From: Anisodus tanguticus
Taxonomy: Eukaryota; Streptophyta; Magnoliopsida; Solanales; Solanaceae
Reading direction: 5' to 3'
DNA length: 64,000 nt
Assembly: GCA_034509755.1 (NCBI GenBank)
Contig: CM067553.1
Span: forward strand, 46,313,610-46,377,609
The translations under genes were made by a program, and so were the position numbers. The notes under the pieces are model-generated. The model was given only the letters and a program-made list of their open reading frames with translations, was not told the DNA's origin and made no database searches. This document shows, piece by piece, positions 46,157 to 57,700 of the stretch; within the stretch, counting starts at the first letter, position 1; every line of letters begins with the position of its first letter.

Positions 46157-47796
46157 TACCGTGTAAATACTTTCGAAAGAATAGTAAACAGAGCATACCG
46201 CAGAAAGATTCTAAATATGAGAAGTCCACCTCCTGTCCAATGTGCTTCTTTCACGACATGCTATAATCCTGGGTGTCTTCCAACGACCGATTTCATCCAC
46301 TTGAAAATTCGTATAAAAGTTGCTAATTCGACTTTCTAATAGGCTATTATCGCTGCTTTTGAACTGAATATAACAGGTTATTAGTTGATTTTCTATGTTA
46401 TTGAATCAAGATTACGTACTATAGATAGTTATCATGATCAATTGTTATAGATCATTTTAACCTGATTGTGGAAGACTAATATATATACACGGACGGATGC
46501 AGACATATAGTTGCAGATTTATTTAAATTAAGTACTTTTGATGCGGAAGATAAATTTGTGTGCAAAATTTCATTATAATCACAATAAATAGTAAATCTGA
46601 ACTAATACTTTTAAAATGATCATAAAACTTAAATCCTCGATCCACGTCTGTAAATATTTAGACACAGAAGTTAAACCCATTACACATTGAGGGAGGACTT
46701 AGTTGTGTACAACAGTTTTGTCTTGGCGTCGTGATCAGTATTATTAGTCAAAACACGTACCCTATTTGATGAAAAGACAAGCCAATTATTTCAACAAACG
46801 TATGGCTAAAAGTTTGTTATACTAGTGAAGCAATTTAAAATTCAAGTTGTACGAACAAGTACATGAACTAATTAACGACCTTCTAGATTTAGATAAGCCC
46901 AAATTTCCCATAAAAGTATATATCTGACTTTACTCACATTCACATATATTTCAAATAAGGTTATCCGTTAGTATTATTGTATGTACTCATGAAGGTTCTT
47001 GGAAGTTTCAAAATTCAAACAAAAATGAATGAAAACACAATTTTTTTAATTTTCAATTGTTTACTTTATTTTGAAAAAATAAAATATTACACAAAAAATA
47101 AATAAATAGAAGCTAAGGATGATATAGTGTGAACAATAATGAAGGCTGGGTACAGACGAATGTTAAACGCGATTAGCACACACATTGCCGTCAATTAATT
47201 AGTTTATTAATTGATAATATGTTTCCCATGATCTCACATAATCTTTAATTTGTCACGTCAATTATCTATGGAGTATTAAGAAACTAGAGTCAAATATATA
47301 TGTATCCACTCATCATATAGTATTTAGACGATGGATGGATGAACCATTTTTAGCTGTACGGGCGTGGCCTTTATTTAGTTTTTATTTATTTCTTAATTCA
47401 CACTCATTGTTATAAAAAATATGAAATATAATTGAATTTAACTTATATATATAATGATAGCGTAAAATTATTTTACACCATAAGTATAGTCAATTAACTT
47501 GTGATAGTAGTTTAGGTATGTTTTTTATCGAGTACGTACTTATTAAAGTTTGTCATAAAGATTTTTATTTAGACTAGTAGAAACCAAAGTGTGAATTAGA
47601 CTAGTAGAATTTCTAGAAAAATGGAAGTGCCAAGAATTTACGTAAATATATATATCTTAAATGTTGGTTAAAACTAGTCAACTTTGCAAGTTTTAGACTT
47701 GTAGTACTACTAGTATTTGCTAACCCACACATGTCACACTTGCGTGCTCCATGACGCCCCAAAAATACCACTAATTCAAGTTCATCCTTTAGATTA
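46157..47796. other. Intergenic DNA
   Basis: AT-rich, no coding frame or known repeat. Sequence left of the element (before 39699) and right of it (after 46156) should be continuous in an allele lacking the insertion. Confidence 0.5.
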
Positions 47797-48348
47797 AGGG
47801 TGTGTTTGATAACAAGGAAAATATTTTTTAGAAAATCAGTAATTTCTTATTTATATAAATAAGCAAAAAATATTATCTCACAAAGTATTAATATATAATT
47901 TATACAAATGTTATGATCGAGTGGAGGTGAGGTGAGGTGGGGTGGGGTTAGGGGTGGAGGGGACGTGGGTAGCAGTTGGGATGCTGGGAGTAGGAAGGGA
48001 GTTGAGGGAGGGGGATGGGCGCGGTTGGAAGGCAGGGGCAGGGGTGTAGCAGGGGGTTGGAGTGGCGGTGGAGTGACAATCAACACAAAATACTTCGCTT
48101 ATGAAATTTGTTTTCCTTATTTTGACAAACAAGTCATTTGCTGATTTTTGAAAAACTTATTTTCTTAGAGTATTCCGCCTCCTCCCAACTGGTCGATGCT
48201 TCAATTAGTCATCCTAATTAGATGAAAGAGTGGGTTTTGATCAGGGTTGGGTGTGTCACCACCTTCCACCTATTCTGCACATTCAATTAAAATATTTTGA
48301 TTAATCAAACATAAAAACATTGAAAACATTCCCCGCCAAACAAACCCT
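47797..48348 (+). mobile_element. hAT-like element with internal G-rich tract
   Basis: Ends AGGGTGTGTTTG and CAAACAAACCCT are near-perfect inverted repeats, a known plant hAT-MITE type, about 550 bp apart. Inside, 47921-48075 is an unbroken purine/G-rich tract (GAGGTGAGGTGAGGTGGGGT...). The TSD is not clear. It lies about 0.4 kb upstream of the plus-strand ZAT gene. Confidence 0.65.
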
Positions 48349-48516
48349 AAGCAGAAAAGAAAAAGTTGATCAATCATAGCAATAAACCCAGCTGTCATTT
48401 CCTTCTAATGAGAAAGAGAATGTATCTAGCTAACTTACTTGTCCCTCAATTAACGTGCCAATTTCGTCATGACCAAAAAGGTCAACTAATCCTAGTCAAA
48501 CTACCCAACTAAAAAC

Positions 48517-48530
48517 CCTTATAAATTATT
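48517..48530 (+). promoter_or_regulatory. TATA box of ZAT11-like gene 1
   Basis: CTTATAAATTATTG lies about 210 bp upstream of the chosen ATG, consistent with a start of transcription near 48550. Inferred. Confidence 0.5.
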
Positions 48531-48668
48531 GACCTTTCCCCACAAGAACCTAAAAATATTTCATTTTTTCTTTCTTCCTTCCTACTACCAAAAACCATAA
48601 CCTAAACTCCCTTTCCCACACCAAAAATTCATTAAAAAAATAATATTTCTAAAACATAGCGTGAAATC

Positions 48669-48722
48669 ATGGTAGTTTTACCAATGAAAAGAGAAAGAGA
48701 GGAAGTGAATTTGATAGCATAA
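48669..48722 (+). other. 17-codon uORF, remnant of a longer N-terminus
   Basis: ATG 48669 to TAA 48720-48722 encodes MVVLPMKREREEVNLIA. The paralogue at 55306 has the equivalent MVFLPIKREREGEF in frame with the rest of the protein. Here the distance to the main ATG is 59 nt rather than 57, so the frame is lost. Confidence 0.75.
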
Positions 48723-48727
48723 CAACC

Positions 48728-49177
48728 ATGGCGAATTACTTGATGCTATTTTCAGGCCAAGAAAATCATTTTGACACGATCATCAACAATTCTCCTAGTC
48801 GTGTTTTCGAGTGCAAAACTTGCAATAGACAATTTCCTTCGTTCCAAGCACTTGGCGGTCATCGAGCAAGTCACAAGAAGCCAAGATTAATGGGAGAATT
48901 GAACTTTCATTTGCCAATTTCTCCTCCAAAACCAAAACCACATGAGTGTTCCATTTGTGGGCTTGAATTTCCAATAGGACAAGCTTTAGGTGGACATATG
49001 AGAAGGCATAGAGGTATGATGAATGAAAATAATAACAATATTCAAGTTCCTCACGTTGTGAAGAAATCATCAAATAGTCCAAGAGTTTTGTGTTTGGATT
49101 TGAACTTGACACCTTTGGAGAATGATTTAGAGTTTAAGTTGAAGAAGGAAGCTCCTGTAGTTGATTTCTTCTTGTGA
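48728..49177 (+). CDS. ZAT11-like: ZAT11-like C2H2 zinc-finger repressor 1
   Basis: Single exon, 149 aa. Two plant C2H2 fingers with the QALGGH signature: FECKTCNRQFPSFQALGGHR at about residues 27-49 and HECSICGLEFPIGQALGGHM at about 72-94. The EAR repression motif DLNLTP lies near residue 124 and the family tail VVDFFL at the end. Such proteins are nuclear, bind DNA through the two fingers and repress stress genes; many are induced by oxidative or pathogen stress. The start at 48728 (ACCATGG, strong context) is chosen because upstream ATGs at 48669 and 48684 run into a stop; ZAT11 relatives normally begin MKRER, which this copy has lost by a 2-nt length change. A single exon is normal for the family. 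Its inverted partner is at 54803-55306. Confidence 0.92.
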   Translation: MANYLMLFSGQENHFDTIINNSPSRVFECKTCNRQFPSFQALGGHRASHKKPRLMGELNFHLPISPPKPKPHECSICGLEFPIGQALGGHMRRHRGMMNENNNNIQVPHVVKKSSNSPRVLCLDLNLTPLENDLEFKLKKEAPVVDFFL

Positions 49178-49700
49178 TCAATGAATAAATTGGATCAGAA
49201 TTGCGAATTTAGGACGGGTTCTGTAAGTTCAAGTGATAATTTCATTGTTATCGACACGCCGAATTCACTGACGACTCTAGATTCACACGCCAAATTCACT
49301 GATGACTCTAGATTCTGGATTCATCTCTTTTAGTGAATATACAAATTCCATCTAGACATCTAGACGCTTATTAGTTTTTTTTCTCTTCTATTTTCTTACT
49401 CTTATGTATCCTGTACTAGATATATATGGATTTATTTATTCGTTTATACGAGTGATAGGACTCTCACCATGTACGGTTATTATTTATTGGTTACAGATAG
49501 ATTACTTAGGATTGTACAAAGATTAGCTGTATGTGATTATTCATACATATGCCGGGATGTAACATATATCTGATTTGGTGTATAATATATACTTGATGAT
49601 TGTATTACACTATGTTTTTGGTATCATTTTATTTGTGGAAAGATTTGAGATCATATAGTTTTCATAAATATTAAAGTAACTGCATTATATGTACTCACAA
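49178..49700. other. ZAT 1 3' flank
   Basis: Presumed 3' UTR followed by AT-rich DNA; a short direct repeat TTCACTGA.GACTCTAGATTC occurs twice near 49262-49315. No gene. Confidence 0.4.
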
Positions 49701-49805
49701 GATTGTGAGTGGCTGAGTTGGTTGAGTAGGAGATCACCCAAATGGAGATTGAAGGTTAGAAACCTCTGCATGCTTTCTCGGTGGAGCCGGCTGCTGGTTC
49801 CCTAA
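49701..49805 (+). mobile_element. tRNA-derived SINE head fragment
   Basis: An A-box-like TGGCTGAGTTGG (about 49710) and a B-box-like GGTTAGAAACC (about 49754) are spaced as in tRNA-derived SINEs, followed by GGTGGAGCCGGCTGCTGGTT. It ends soon after in an A-run. Family not fixed. Confidence 0.55.
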
Positions 49806-49979
49806 TTTACAAGAAAAAAACTACATTAAATGTGGAACAATGAGATTTGGTTTTTATTCAGATGATGCATGTGTGAACATCAAGCAAGTGTATGTACAAG
49901 TTGTTATCCATTACTAGTATATTTGACGTGGTTCACAACAACCCCTTCTTTTGGTTGGTATACTAATTTGACCCGTGAT
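49806..49979. other. Undetermined sequence before the copia LTR
   Basis: AT-rich. It may contain the 5' end of the copia A LTR; the start of that LTR could not be located. Confidence 0.3.
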
Positions 49980-50164
49980 TAATGCTTATTGTGATTATTA
50001 TTTAAATATTCACCATATCTCATGTAATTATTAGTGATGTATAATTATGATAGAAATAAGATTCCTATTGTATTAAAATTCCATATTGTACACACTATAT
50101 ATATTTGTATTAATGAGAAACAATCCTCAAGAGAGATTAATACAGATCTACATGGTATCAAAAG
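49980..50164 (+). repeat. Copia element A: end of 5' LTR and primer-binding site
   Basis: TGGTATCAAAAGCC at 50153 matches the usual copia primer site complementary to initiator tRNA-Met (TGGTATCAGAGC). The LTR ends just before it (CTACA). Its last 120 bp (ATAGAAATAAGATTCCTATT...) resemble the 3' LTR of element B near 63950, so A and B are one lineage. Confidence 0.75.
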
Positions 50165-50219
50165 CCAACAATCCTTCCCAACCCCAAAACTAATTTCGGC
50201 CACCCATTCCCCTTTTTTC

Positions 50220-50540
50220 CGGCGCAGAATCGACTGTATACCGCCTGTATACCTTCGATATACGCTGATATACAGCTGCCCAACCCTTCAATTCTGCTAA
50301 ACAGCCCTGTATACTCCTGGTATACTGCTGATATACAACCCTCCCTCCGTCCATATCTCTCCAACATGTCGTATACCCCTTTTATACATCCTATACACAC
50401 CGATATACACTGTGTATACGGCTGATATACCATCCCTGCCACTATATACTACCCGTATACAACCTTCCTAACATGTTGTACACCTTGTATACGGTTGTGT
50501 CTGCCTCATATATGCCTCGTATACATCCCAAACCCCCCTT
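50220..50540 (+). repeat. TATAC-rich leader of copia element A
   Basis: GTATAC, GATATAC and TGTATAC motifs recur about every 10-20 bp across 300 bp between the primer site and the first coding sequence. The minus-strand frame over it (50158-50442) is a by-product. Confidence 0.8.
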
Positions 50541-50598
50541 ATTATTTTCTCTCTCCTACCCGATCTTCGGCAGCCACCATGTATAGCTGTGGACAGAG

Positions 50599-52514
50599 GT
50601 GCAACGCTGGCAGCAGTGGGCGAGCTGGGAACTAGGCTTCCAGCTTGAGCCCAGCAGCCCCCGACAGAGCCCAGCAACTGTGGCCACCAGACATAACCCA
50701 GAAGCTGCAGCCCAAGTCCCAACAACAGTGCAACTCGACCAACTGTTGGGCCAAGGCCATCCGGCCCACCAACCTTCTGTCAGCAACGACCCAACAATCT
50801 GGGTTTCCATCCGATGGCCCAAAGAAGCCAGGCCTAATTTCTTGAGGCCCACTTCTCTACTCCGGGCCTTCCCCAATCCAGTTTGGGTCAAGCTTTCGAC
50901 AAATTAACTCATCGGAAGCCCGATAATGTGTGGTATATGGATACGGGCGCCACGTCTCACCTCACCAACAATTCTGGTAATCTTCCTCAAATGCGTAATT
51001 TAAATACTCCGAAATCTATTATGATCAGAAACAGTCATAGCATTTCAATTCAAGGGTTTGACCATACACTAACCCTACCACCACATCTCCATTTCTCCCT
51101 TAAAAACGTCTTATATGCCCCGAATATTATCAAGAACCTAATCTTCATTAGAAAATTTGCCACCGATAATTCTGTTTCAATTAATTTTGACCCATTTTGG
51201 CTTTCTATAACGGACCTCCGTACCGGGAAACTCCTTACGGGGTGCAATAGTGAGGGGGACCTCTATCCTTTCCTATCCACACCCAGTACCAGTGTCACCC
51301 CTCCCACATATCTAGCTGCCCTCGTCACTACTCCCACCGTTTTAACAACAATATCTCCCTCAACGTGGCATAGTAGACTTGGTCATCCGGGTTCTCACGT
51401 TTTTGATTCCCTTAGAAACCGAAATTTAATCTAATGTAATAAAGGGAACCTTTTACATAGTTTCTCCTCGTGTCGTCTAGGGAAATACATTAGACTACCA
51501 TTTAAGCCTTCTATGAGTATTACTTTATCTCCTTTTGATATTATTCATGCAGATTTATGGACTTCTCCCATAACTAGAAGCTTAGGCCACAAATATTATC
51601 TGCTATTCTTGGATGATTTCTCTCACTTCCTTAGGTTCTATCCCCTCAAACTCAAATCTCAAGTTTTCTCTAAATTCATTGAATTTCGTACACTAGTTAA
51701 AATACAATTTAAAAAAAATATAAAAACGTTTCAATGTGATAATGGTCGTGAGTTCAATAATTCCCTATTTCATAAATTTGTGCGGCTAATGGCATGATCT
51801 TTCGTTTCTCGTTCCCCCATACCTCCCCTCAAAATGGTAAAGCCGAAAGAATTCTCCGCACCATTAATAATATGATTCGTACCCTCTTTTTTCATGCGTC
51901 TCTCCCCCCTACTTTTTGGGTATATGCATTAAAAATGGTAGAAAACATTCTCAACATTTTACCTACACGTGAGATTCAAAATAGAACACCCACCAAAATT
52001 TTCTACCGTCGGACCCCTACCTATGACCATCTTAGAATTTTCGGTTTTCTGTGTTACCCTAATCTGACATCCACGCCCCCCATAAATTGGCACCCAGATC
52101 TACTCCGTGCGCCTTACTAGGCTTCCCATCGAACCATAGGGGGTACTTGTGCTATGAACTATCCACCGACAAAATCATAATCTCACGCCACATCACTTTT
52201 GTCGAGTATGTTTTTCTGTTTGACAACATTAAAAAATTATGAGTCACTGATTACAAATTTCTTGATGATCTAGACACATCACCGCTTGTCCATCAAGCTC
52301 TCCGTCATGCTACCACTGTTCCGACAGCAGTCAACACTCTGTCACCACCACCTCCCGCCACTATCACTACCGGCGGTCTGTCAGGCAACCCTCCATCCTG
52401 TACTGCTACCATTACCCCCCACGTCCCCGTCTCTATCGACTACCACTGCCACCAGCAGTCGGTCCGACCATCATCGATCACCATCGATTGCCCATACCAC
52501 CATCGATCACAATC
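50599..52514 (+). pseudogene. Copia element A: protease and integrase, 5' half only
   Basis: After a Gln/Pro-rich stretch (about 50600-50900, perhaps the Gag end) comes the protease motif WYMDTGATSHLT (about 50930), the pre-integrase domain STWHSRLGHPGSHVFDSLRN (zinc-binding His, then CNKGN and SSCRLGKY), and the integrase core: DIIHADLWTSPI, YYLLFLDDFSHF, TFQCDNGREFNN and HTSPQNGKAERILRTINNM. The C-terminal linker continues as RSTPCALLGFPSNHRGY to about 52500. Breaks: in-frame TAA at 51432, a one-base frameshift near 51775, further shifts near 52095 and a TGA near 52240. RT and RNase H are absent; the element stops where the LTR-like block begins at 52515. Confidence 0.9.
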
Positions 52515-54002
52515 TGTATTAGGACATACTTTATACACATTCATATTATTATTAATGGAGATTAATATTTTGGCATTTACAATTATTGAATTATTATTTG
52601 ATTGTTTGTAATTATTCATTAATGTGCATCCCTTGAGCTTACGTTGTCATTAATAGAGTGAGATATTTTATGATAGAGCGTAACTCTTAAAATAGCCTCG
52701 ACTAATGATCATCGAGAATGAGATATCGATGATATGTGATAAGTCGACATGTGGTCTGCATCACATCCTTAGAGGATGTAATATGTCTCACCTGCTACGA
52801 GTAATGGTTACTTGTGACGGACACATGGATACTTTGGAAGTATTGGTATACCCTGATGATATACTGTTTGTTATAGTTGTCTAACGTATGTTCAGCGTGT
52901 GGGAGATAAAAGTCCTTAGACTTGAGGTCAATACGCGCCTTATCTACAAAGTAATGTACTTTGATCCCGTCCTTAGCTCAAATGCCTTGTAGGTTTAGAT
53001 ACGGCTTATATTGGGTATATTACGATGTGGATTGAAGGTGTTAGTTGAGCCAAGATTAGGATTCATTCCTCGAATGTATGTTCGAAAGAACACTCAGATT
53101 CTCAGTGATATTAGGTTGACTAAGTCGTTGGCCAATGCAACAGACATATTTAGAATATGGTCTAGTCGTCGACTAATATAGATGAGATACAATGATTAAG
53201 CCATTTGGATAGACACTTGACAAATCTTAAGCTTGATTGGGTGTGTCGTGAATGAAAGGATTTTATCTTACCACATAAATGTTAAGTTTACTGGATTTAC
53301 GTAAACGTACTTCACATATTGAGTTCGTCTTCCGGCGCTGTCTAGGAGTTCCGCGTAGACCTTAGTTTGATTAATGTCATTATGAGAAGGCCTGTAGGGT
53401 CACACTATGTCGATTGTCTGTTTCGATCTAAGGATGTATTGAGAGAGTAATTAAAATGTTCGATTTGGAATCGAGACATTTAAATGAATAATGATTACAT
53501 TAATTAAGTCAAAATTGGATTTCGGATTTAATTAAGAATGTACAGAAATTAAATCGAGGCAGTGCAACTGCACGTCGAGCGCCGCGGCGCCTCTCCGTCG
53601 ATTTTGGGCCAGACCCAAGGTAAAACCCTAATCCGATTTTTGACCTAATTTTCAACTATAAATAGAGACATTCACTTTCATTATTTACACACTAATTTCT
53701 GAAAATATTCTAAGCCTTAGAGACTTAGAATCAAATACTCTCGAACCTCTGCCGGATTTCCTAGCTTTCCGAAAGAGAAGTACATTGAAGCTTGGAGCTT
53801 ACAATCGGAAGGGCAACCGCGTGTGCACCTTATAGTAGATAAATATTCCAGATAGTACTAACTTGTAAGTAAATGTTTTATGTTACAAGTTCCATTGTTG
53901 TATAATCATACCGGAATCTTTGTTGGGGTAAGTAAGAAACAAATATTTTAAACTTCCGTTGTGCCTTACTTATGTGCTTTGTACCCAATAAAACCCTACA
54001 AT
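52509..54002 (+). mobile_element. Solo-LTR-like block, about 1.49 kb
   Basis: 52515-54000 starts TGTATTAGGACATAC and ends AAACCCTACA (TG...CA). It contains a TATA box (AACTATAAATAGAGACATTC, about 53656) about three quarters along, as in an LTR promoter. ACAAT occurs at 52509-52513 and at 53998-54002 but overlaps the presumed end, so the exact borders and TSD are uncertain. No internal domain. It truncates copia element A. Confidence 0.65.
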
Positions 54003-54802
54003 ATAATACTTTATTAGATCGCTATAGCACTAATATATGCTCATTTAATTGATAACAAATCTATATACAATCATATCAAATATGTGAGTCCACTTAAATT
54101 GAAAATTACTAACACGACTTTCATAATACCGAGTTCGTTCCTTGTCACCTTTAGCTCACGTTAATTATAGCTTACAATTATAATAAATAATTTAACAAAA
54201 ATTAAAGGAGAGAAGACGTTTTTCTCTAGTATAACTAAAGATTTAAGACAGTTGCTGTTCTATAAGAAATAGTACATTAACAAACAAATTGAGGAAACAA
54301 CTATACACTAAATATGTAATCAACTATATATTAATCAATTGATTTATGTGAAAAATGCAAGCAAGCATTCGCGTTTACCAAAATTAATGTTCTACTTAAT
54401 TGAAAAGGCAAAGAAAAAAATGATCAAAAGAGCGGTTTATTATAAGTCCAAGTTAGTATAAACTAACAAATAAATCCCCATAATTCAGTAAAAAGCATCC
54501 AAAAGCCCCTATCTAAGTGGCTAAATAAAAAATTTCATTAATAGGTTTAAGATTTAATAAATTTATATACAAAGTGACCTATAGATACAATATACTTTTT
54601 GACAAAGAGCATTCAACTGATCACTATTCGCCGGTTTCTGCCCAGGTCCAGTCCTCTCCCTTGTGTAAACGAATAAATTAAATATATCCCTTATATAGTA
54701 CAATATCCATCTCAGAAGAAATAAGAAAAAAAAGATATAAGGAGGGTAAAAAACCTTTACATCTAGCTAGATAGGATTTATTTGCCAAGTATTCATTATT
54801 AA
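54003..54802. other. Intergenic DNA downstream of ZAT 2
   Basis: AT-rich, with the probable 3' UTR of the minus-strand ZAT gene at its right end. Nothing else recognised. Confidence 0.45.
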
Positions 54803-55306
54803 TCACAAGAAGAAATCAACTACAGGAGCATTCTTCTTTAACTTGAACTCTAAATCATTCTCCAATGGAGTCAAATTCAAATCCAAACACAAAACTCTTG
54901 GACTCTTTAATTTCTTCACAACATGAGGAACTTGAATATTATTATTATTTTCATTCATAATACCTCTATGCCTTCTCATATGTCCCCCTAAAGCTTGTCC
55001 TATTGGAAATTCAAGCCCACAAATGGAACACTCATATGTTTTTGGTTTAGGAGGAGAAATTGGCAATTGAAAATTCAATTCTCCCATTAATCTTGGCTTC
55101 TTGTGACTTGCTCGATGACCGCCAAGCGCTTGAAATGAAGAGAATTGTCTATTGCAAGTTTTGCACTCGAAAATACGATGAGAAGAACGGTTGGTGATCG
55201 TATCAAAATGATTTTCTTGGTGCGAAAGCATCATCAAGTAATTTTCCATGGTTGTTATGGTTTTAAATTCACCTTCTCTTTCTCTCTTTATTGGTAGAAA
55301 TACCAT
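54803..55306 (-). CDS. ZAT11-like: ZAT11-like C2H2 zinc-finger repressor 2
   Basis: Single exon, 167 aa, facing the plus-strand copy 5.6 kb away. It has the same architecture: N-terminal basic KREREGEF, two QALGGH fingers (FECKTCNRQFSSFQALGGHR; YECSICGLEFPIGQALGGHM), EAR motif DLNLTP near residue 142 and tail VVDFFL. The two proteins are about 90% alike from MENYL/MANYL onward. This copy starts at 55306 and keeps the KRER N-terminus known from ZAT11; an internal ATG 57 nt later corresponds to the start of copy 1. A role as nuclear stress-responsive repressor is inferred from the family. No disruption is seen. Confidence 0.93.
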   Translation of the reverse strand: MVFLPIKREREGEFKTITTMENYLMMLSHQENHFDTITNRSSHRIFECKTCNRQFSSFQALGGHRASHKKPRLMGELNFQLPISPPKPKTYECSICGLEFPIGQALGGHMRRHRGIMNENNNNIQVPHVVKKLKSPRVLCLDLNLTPLENDLEFKLKKNAPVVDFFL

Positions 55307-56120
55307 GATTTCATGTAATGTTGGAGAAACGAGATTTTCTTTTTGTTGTTGAATTTGGATGTGAAAAGGGAGAGATTGGTTTAATTGGTTTTGGTTGGAG
55401 AAGAAAGAATGAAAATTAGTAGGTTATGTATAAGGTTTTTTAGTTGGATAGTTTGACTATGAGTAGTTGACTTTTTCTTTTGTTATGACCAAATTGTACA
55501 GATTTCTTTTGGGAAGTGTGAATAAGAAATGAATAGTATCCTCTTAGAGTTAGATCGTGATGGGATATCATAACTATTTTACCTGATGGGGTGCTCATGT
55601 GACTCGTGATTGGCGTTTGATTATTCTAAGTCGAGAAAGCTAGATATATTTTGTTTGGATTAATTATCTTATTGATCACAATGACAATAATAGAGAATTT
55701 TTACAATATCACTTAATTTAAAATGTTGTACCACATGCTCCCCCTCCCCCACCCCTTATTTTTACTTCTATGAACAGTTATTTGTAATCACCTTTTAGAT
55801 GACGTTTAACTCAATGGTGTAAGTAGAATATATATCTCGCACGTGCATGGTGTGAATATTTGAAGAAGTGAAGAAATGATTTAAATACTACAATGACAAA
55901 CAATGTTATATTTTTATATTTATACCTAATATTTTTGGTTTTCTTATTTTCTACATAAAAGAAATCAACTAAGCGATATCTAGTGACACTATTTGGGCAA
56001 GGTATATCTGCCCCTACTGTAGTGTATAGAAGTTAAACAAAATTATTGTGAGAGTAATTGCTATGATAAAACCAGATATAATGAAATATAACTAAGATGT
56101 AGAAATCATGATTATACTCC
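55307..56120. other. ZAT 2 promoter side, intergenic
   Basis: Upstream region of the minus-strand ZAT gene; it shares only its first few tens of bases with the other copy's leader. No gene. Confidence 0.45.
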
Positions 56121-56655
56121 CTCCTTCTCAAATTATTTATTGAGGGTTATTAAATATAATTGTCTCAATTATTTATCATTTTAGAAGTTTAATGTATAAT
56201 TAATTATTCTTTCTTCATTTTATTCTTTGTTATTAATGAAGATAACACATAAATAAAATAAATATTTAATAGAGAGAAATTATAACTTAGACATAAATAA
56301 GGACAAAGTATGTCAAATACTACTCTTAATTAATACTCATCTGTTCCAAAATACTTGTCACATTACGCTTTTCAAGAATCAAACTATATGAACTTTGACT
56401 AATATTTTGAGCTATGTTTTTTCATCATATTAATATGAGAATAATTACAACTTATAGTACTTTTCGTATAGTTTCCGAATATCTAAATTTTAATTTTAAA
56501 ATATTAAATTAATATAATATAATTTGACTTTGAAATTGAGTCAAATTGACTTTTAAAAAGAAAAATATGACAAGTATTTTGGGACGAAGTGAATATTTCT
56601 TAAGAGGCGTGTAAATAAAAAAAATGATAAATAATTTAAGACGGAGAGAGTATAT
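56121..56655 (+). mobile_element. Nested Stowaway-like MITEs
   Basis: Outer: TACTCCCTCCTTCTCAAATT (about 56124) to ATTTAAGACGGAGAGAGTAT (about 56650). Inner: ACTCATCTGTTCCAAAATAC (about 56335) to GTATTTTGGGACGAAGTGAA (about 56594). Both have matching inverted ends and AT-rich interiors. Confidence 0.75.
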
Positions 56656-57700
56656 TATGTGCTCAAAAATTGAGAACAACAAAGGAATTGTTTTAAAAGG
56701 GTGTGAAACAAGTTGAGGCAGTAAACTTTGAACAGAAAGAGTTAATGCATCATGTATATATCACACCTCTGCCATTAATTAGCTACAAAGTTGATTGATA
56801 AATACATACAACAAAAATGAAAATTTGTGGTAATTATAATAATAATGTAATAATAAAACGAATTGTCTTTTTTTTTTTGGTCTAGAGATGTATGCATGTA
56901 CGTATGTAGATGGAAGTAGGTGCAAAAGGATAGAAAATTTGAATATTATTGATGTCTTTTGGGCAATTGGAAATGTGAATTTGGTGAGCCATCATGGAGT
57001 AGGCAACTTGACTGTATGACTTCTCAAAAACTACAAGTATTATTTTCTTTATTTATAACTACAAGAAAACTTGTGTTTGTTTAAAAGCTTATATATGATT
57101 CATAAATAAATTGCTAATAATGTATTCATTATCTTATTATATACCGATTTATGGTTGCTATTTTTCCATCCATAAACGAAAATTATGTTCGAGATCTGAA
57201 AATAGTAACCTCTTGATCCCTTTAAATTTCTTTCAACTGAATATGTTCGATTCATTTAAATCTTGTACATGATTTTAGAAATATTATTACAATGTTTATT
57301 TAAAAATATATGTTAGTACCTATATAATCATCATCACCAGCCTCTACGAGCCACCACCATTTCAACAAACACCACTTACCATTTGCTGTGTTAGCTAGCC
57401 ACTACAGTATATCTCTGCCAATCGTCTCTACCACCTACCATCCCTAAAATTATTCAAGGGACGAAGTTATCCTTGTCCAAGATATACTTAATTGACACCT
57501 CTTTATAGAAAAATAAAATTATTTATGTTTTTTGTGCATACATACTTGTATATGTTATAAAGGTCGTAACTGGCCATTAATTTTTTTGTAAATTCGTGGC
57601 ACCTTCTTTCTTCTAGAATATTCTTTCGGTCCTTTCCCACCTGGCCGGTTTCATCAGTTACTTGGAAAAAAAAAATTAATAAAGGGCGACAAGTCTAATC
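56656..57700. other. Intergenic DNA
   Basis: AT-rich; a short CCACCACC-rich stretch at about 57340-57450 looks like a repeat fragment of unknown type. No gene. Confidence 0.4.

Noticed and set aside
47847..48144. Pro- or Gly-rich open frames on both strands
   Set aside because: They arise from the purine-rich tract; no start context, homology or codon bias.
50158..50442. Minus-strand frame of 94 codons
   Set aside because: It results from the TATAC repeats of the copia leader.
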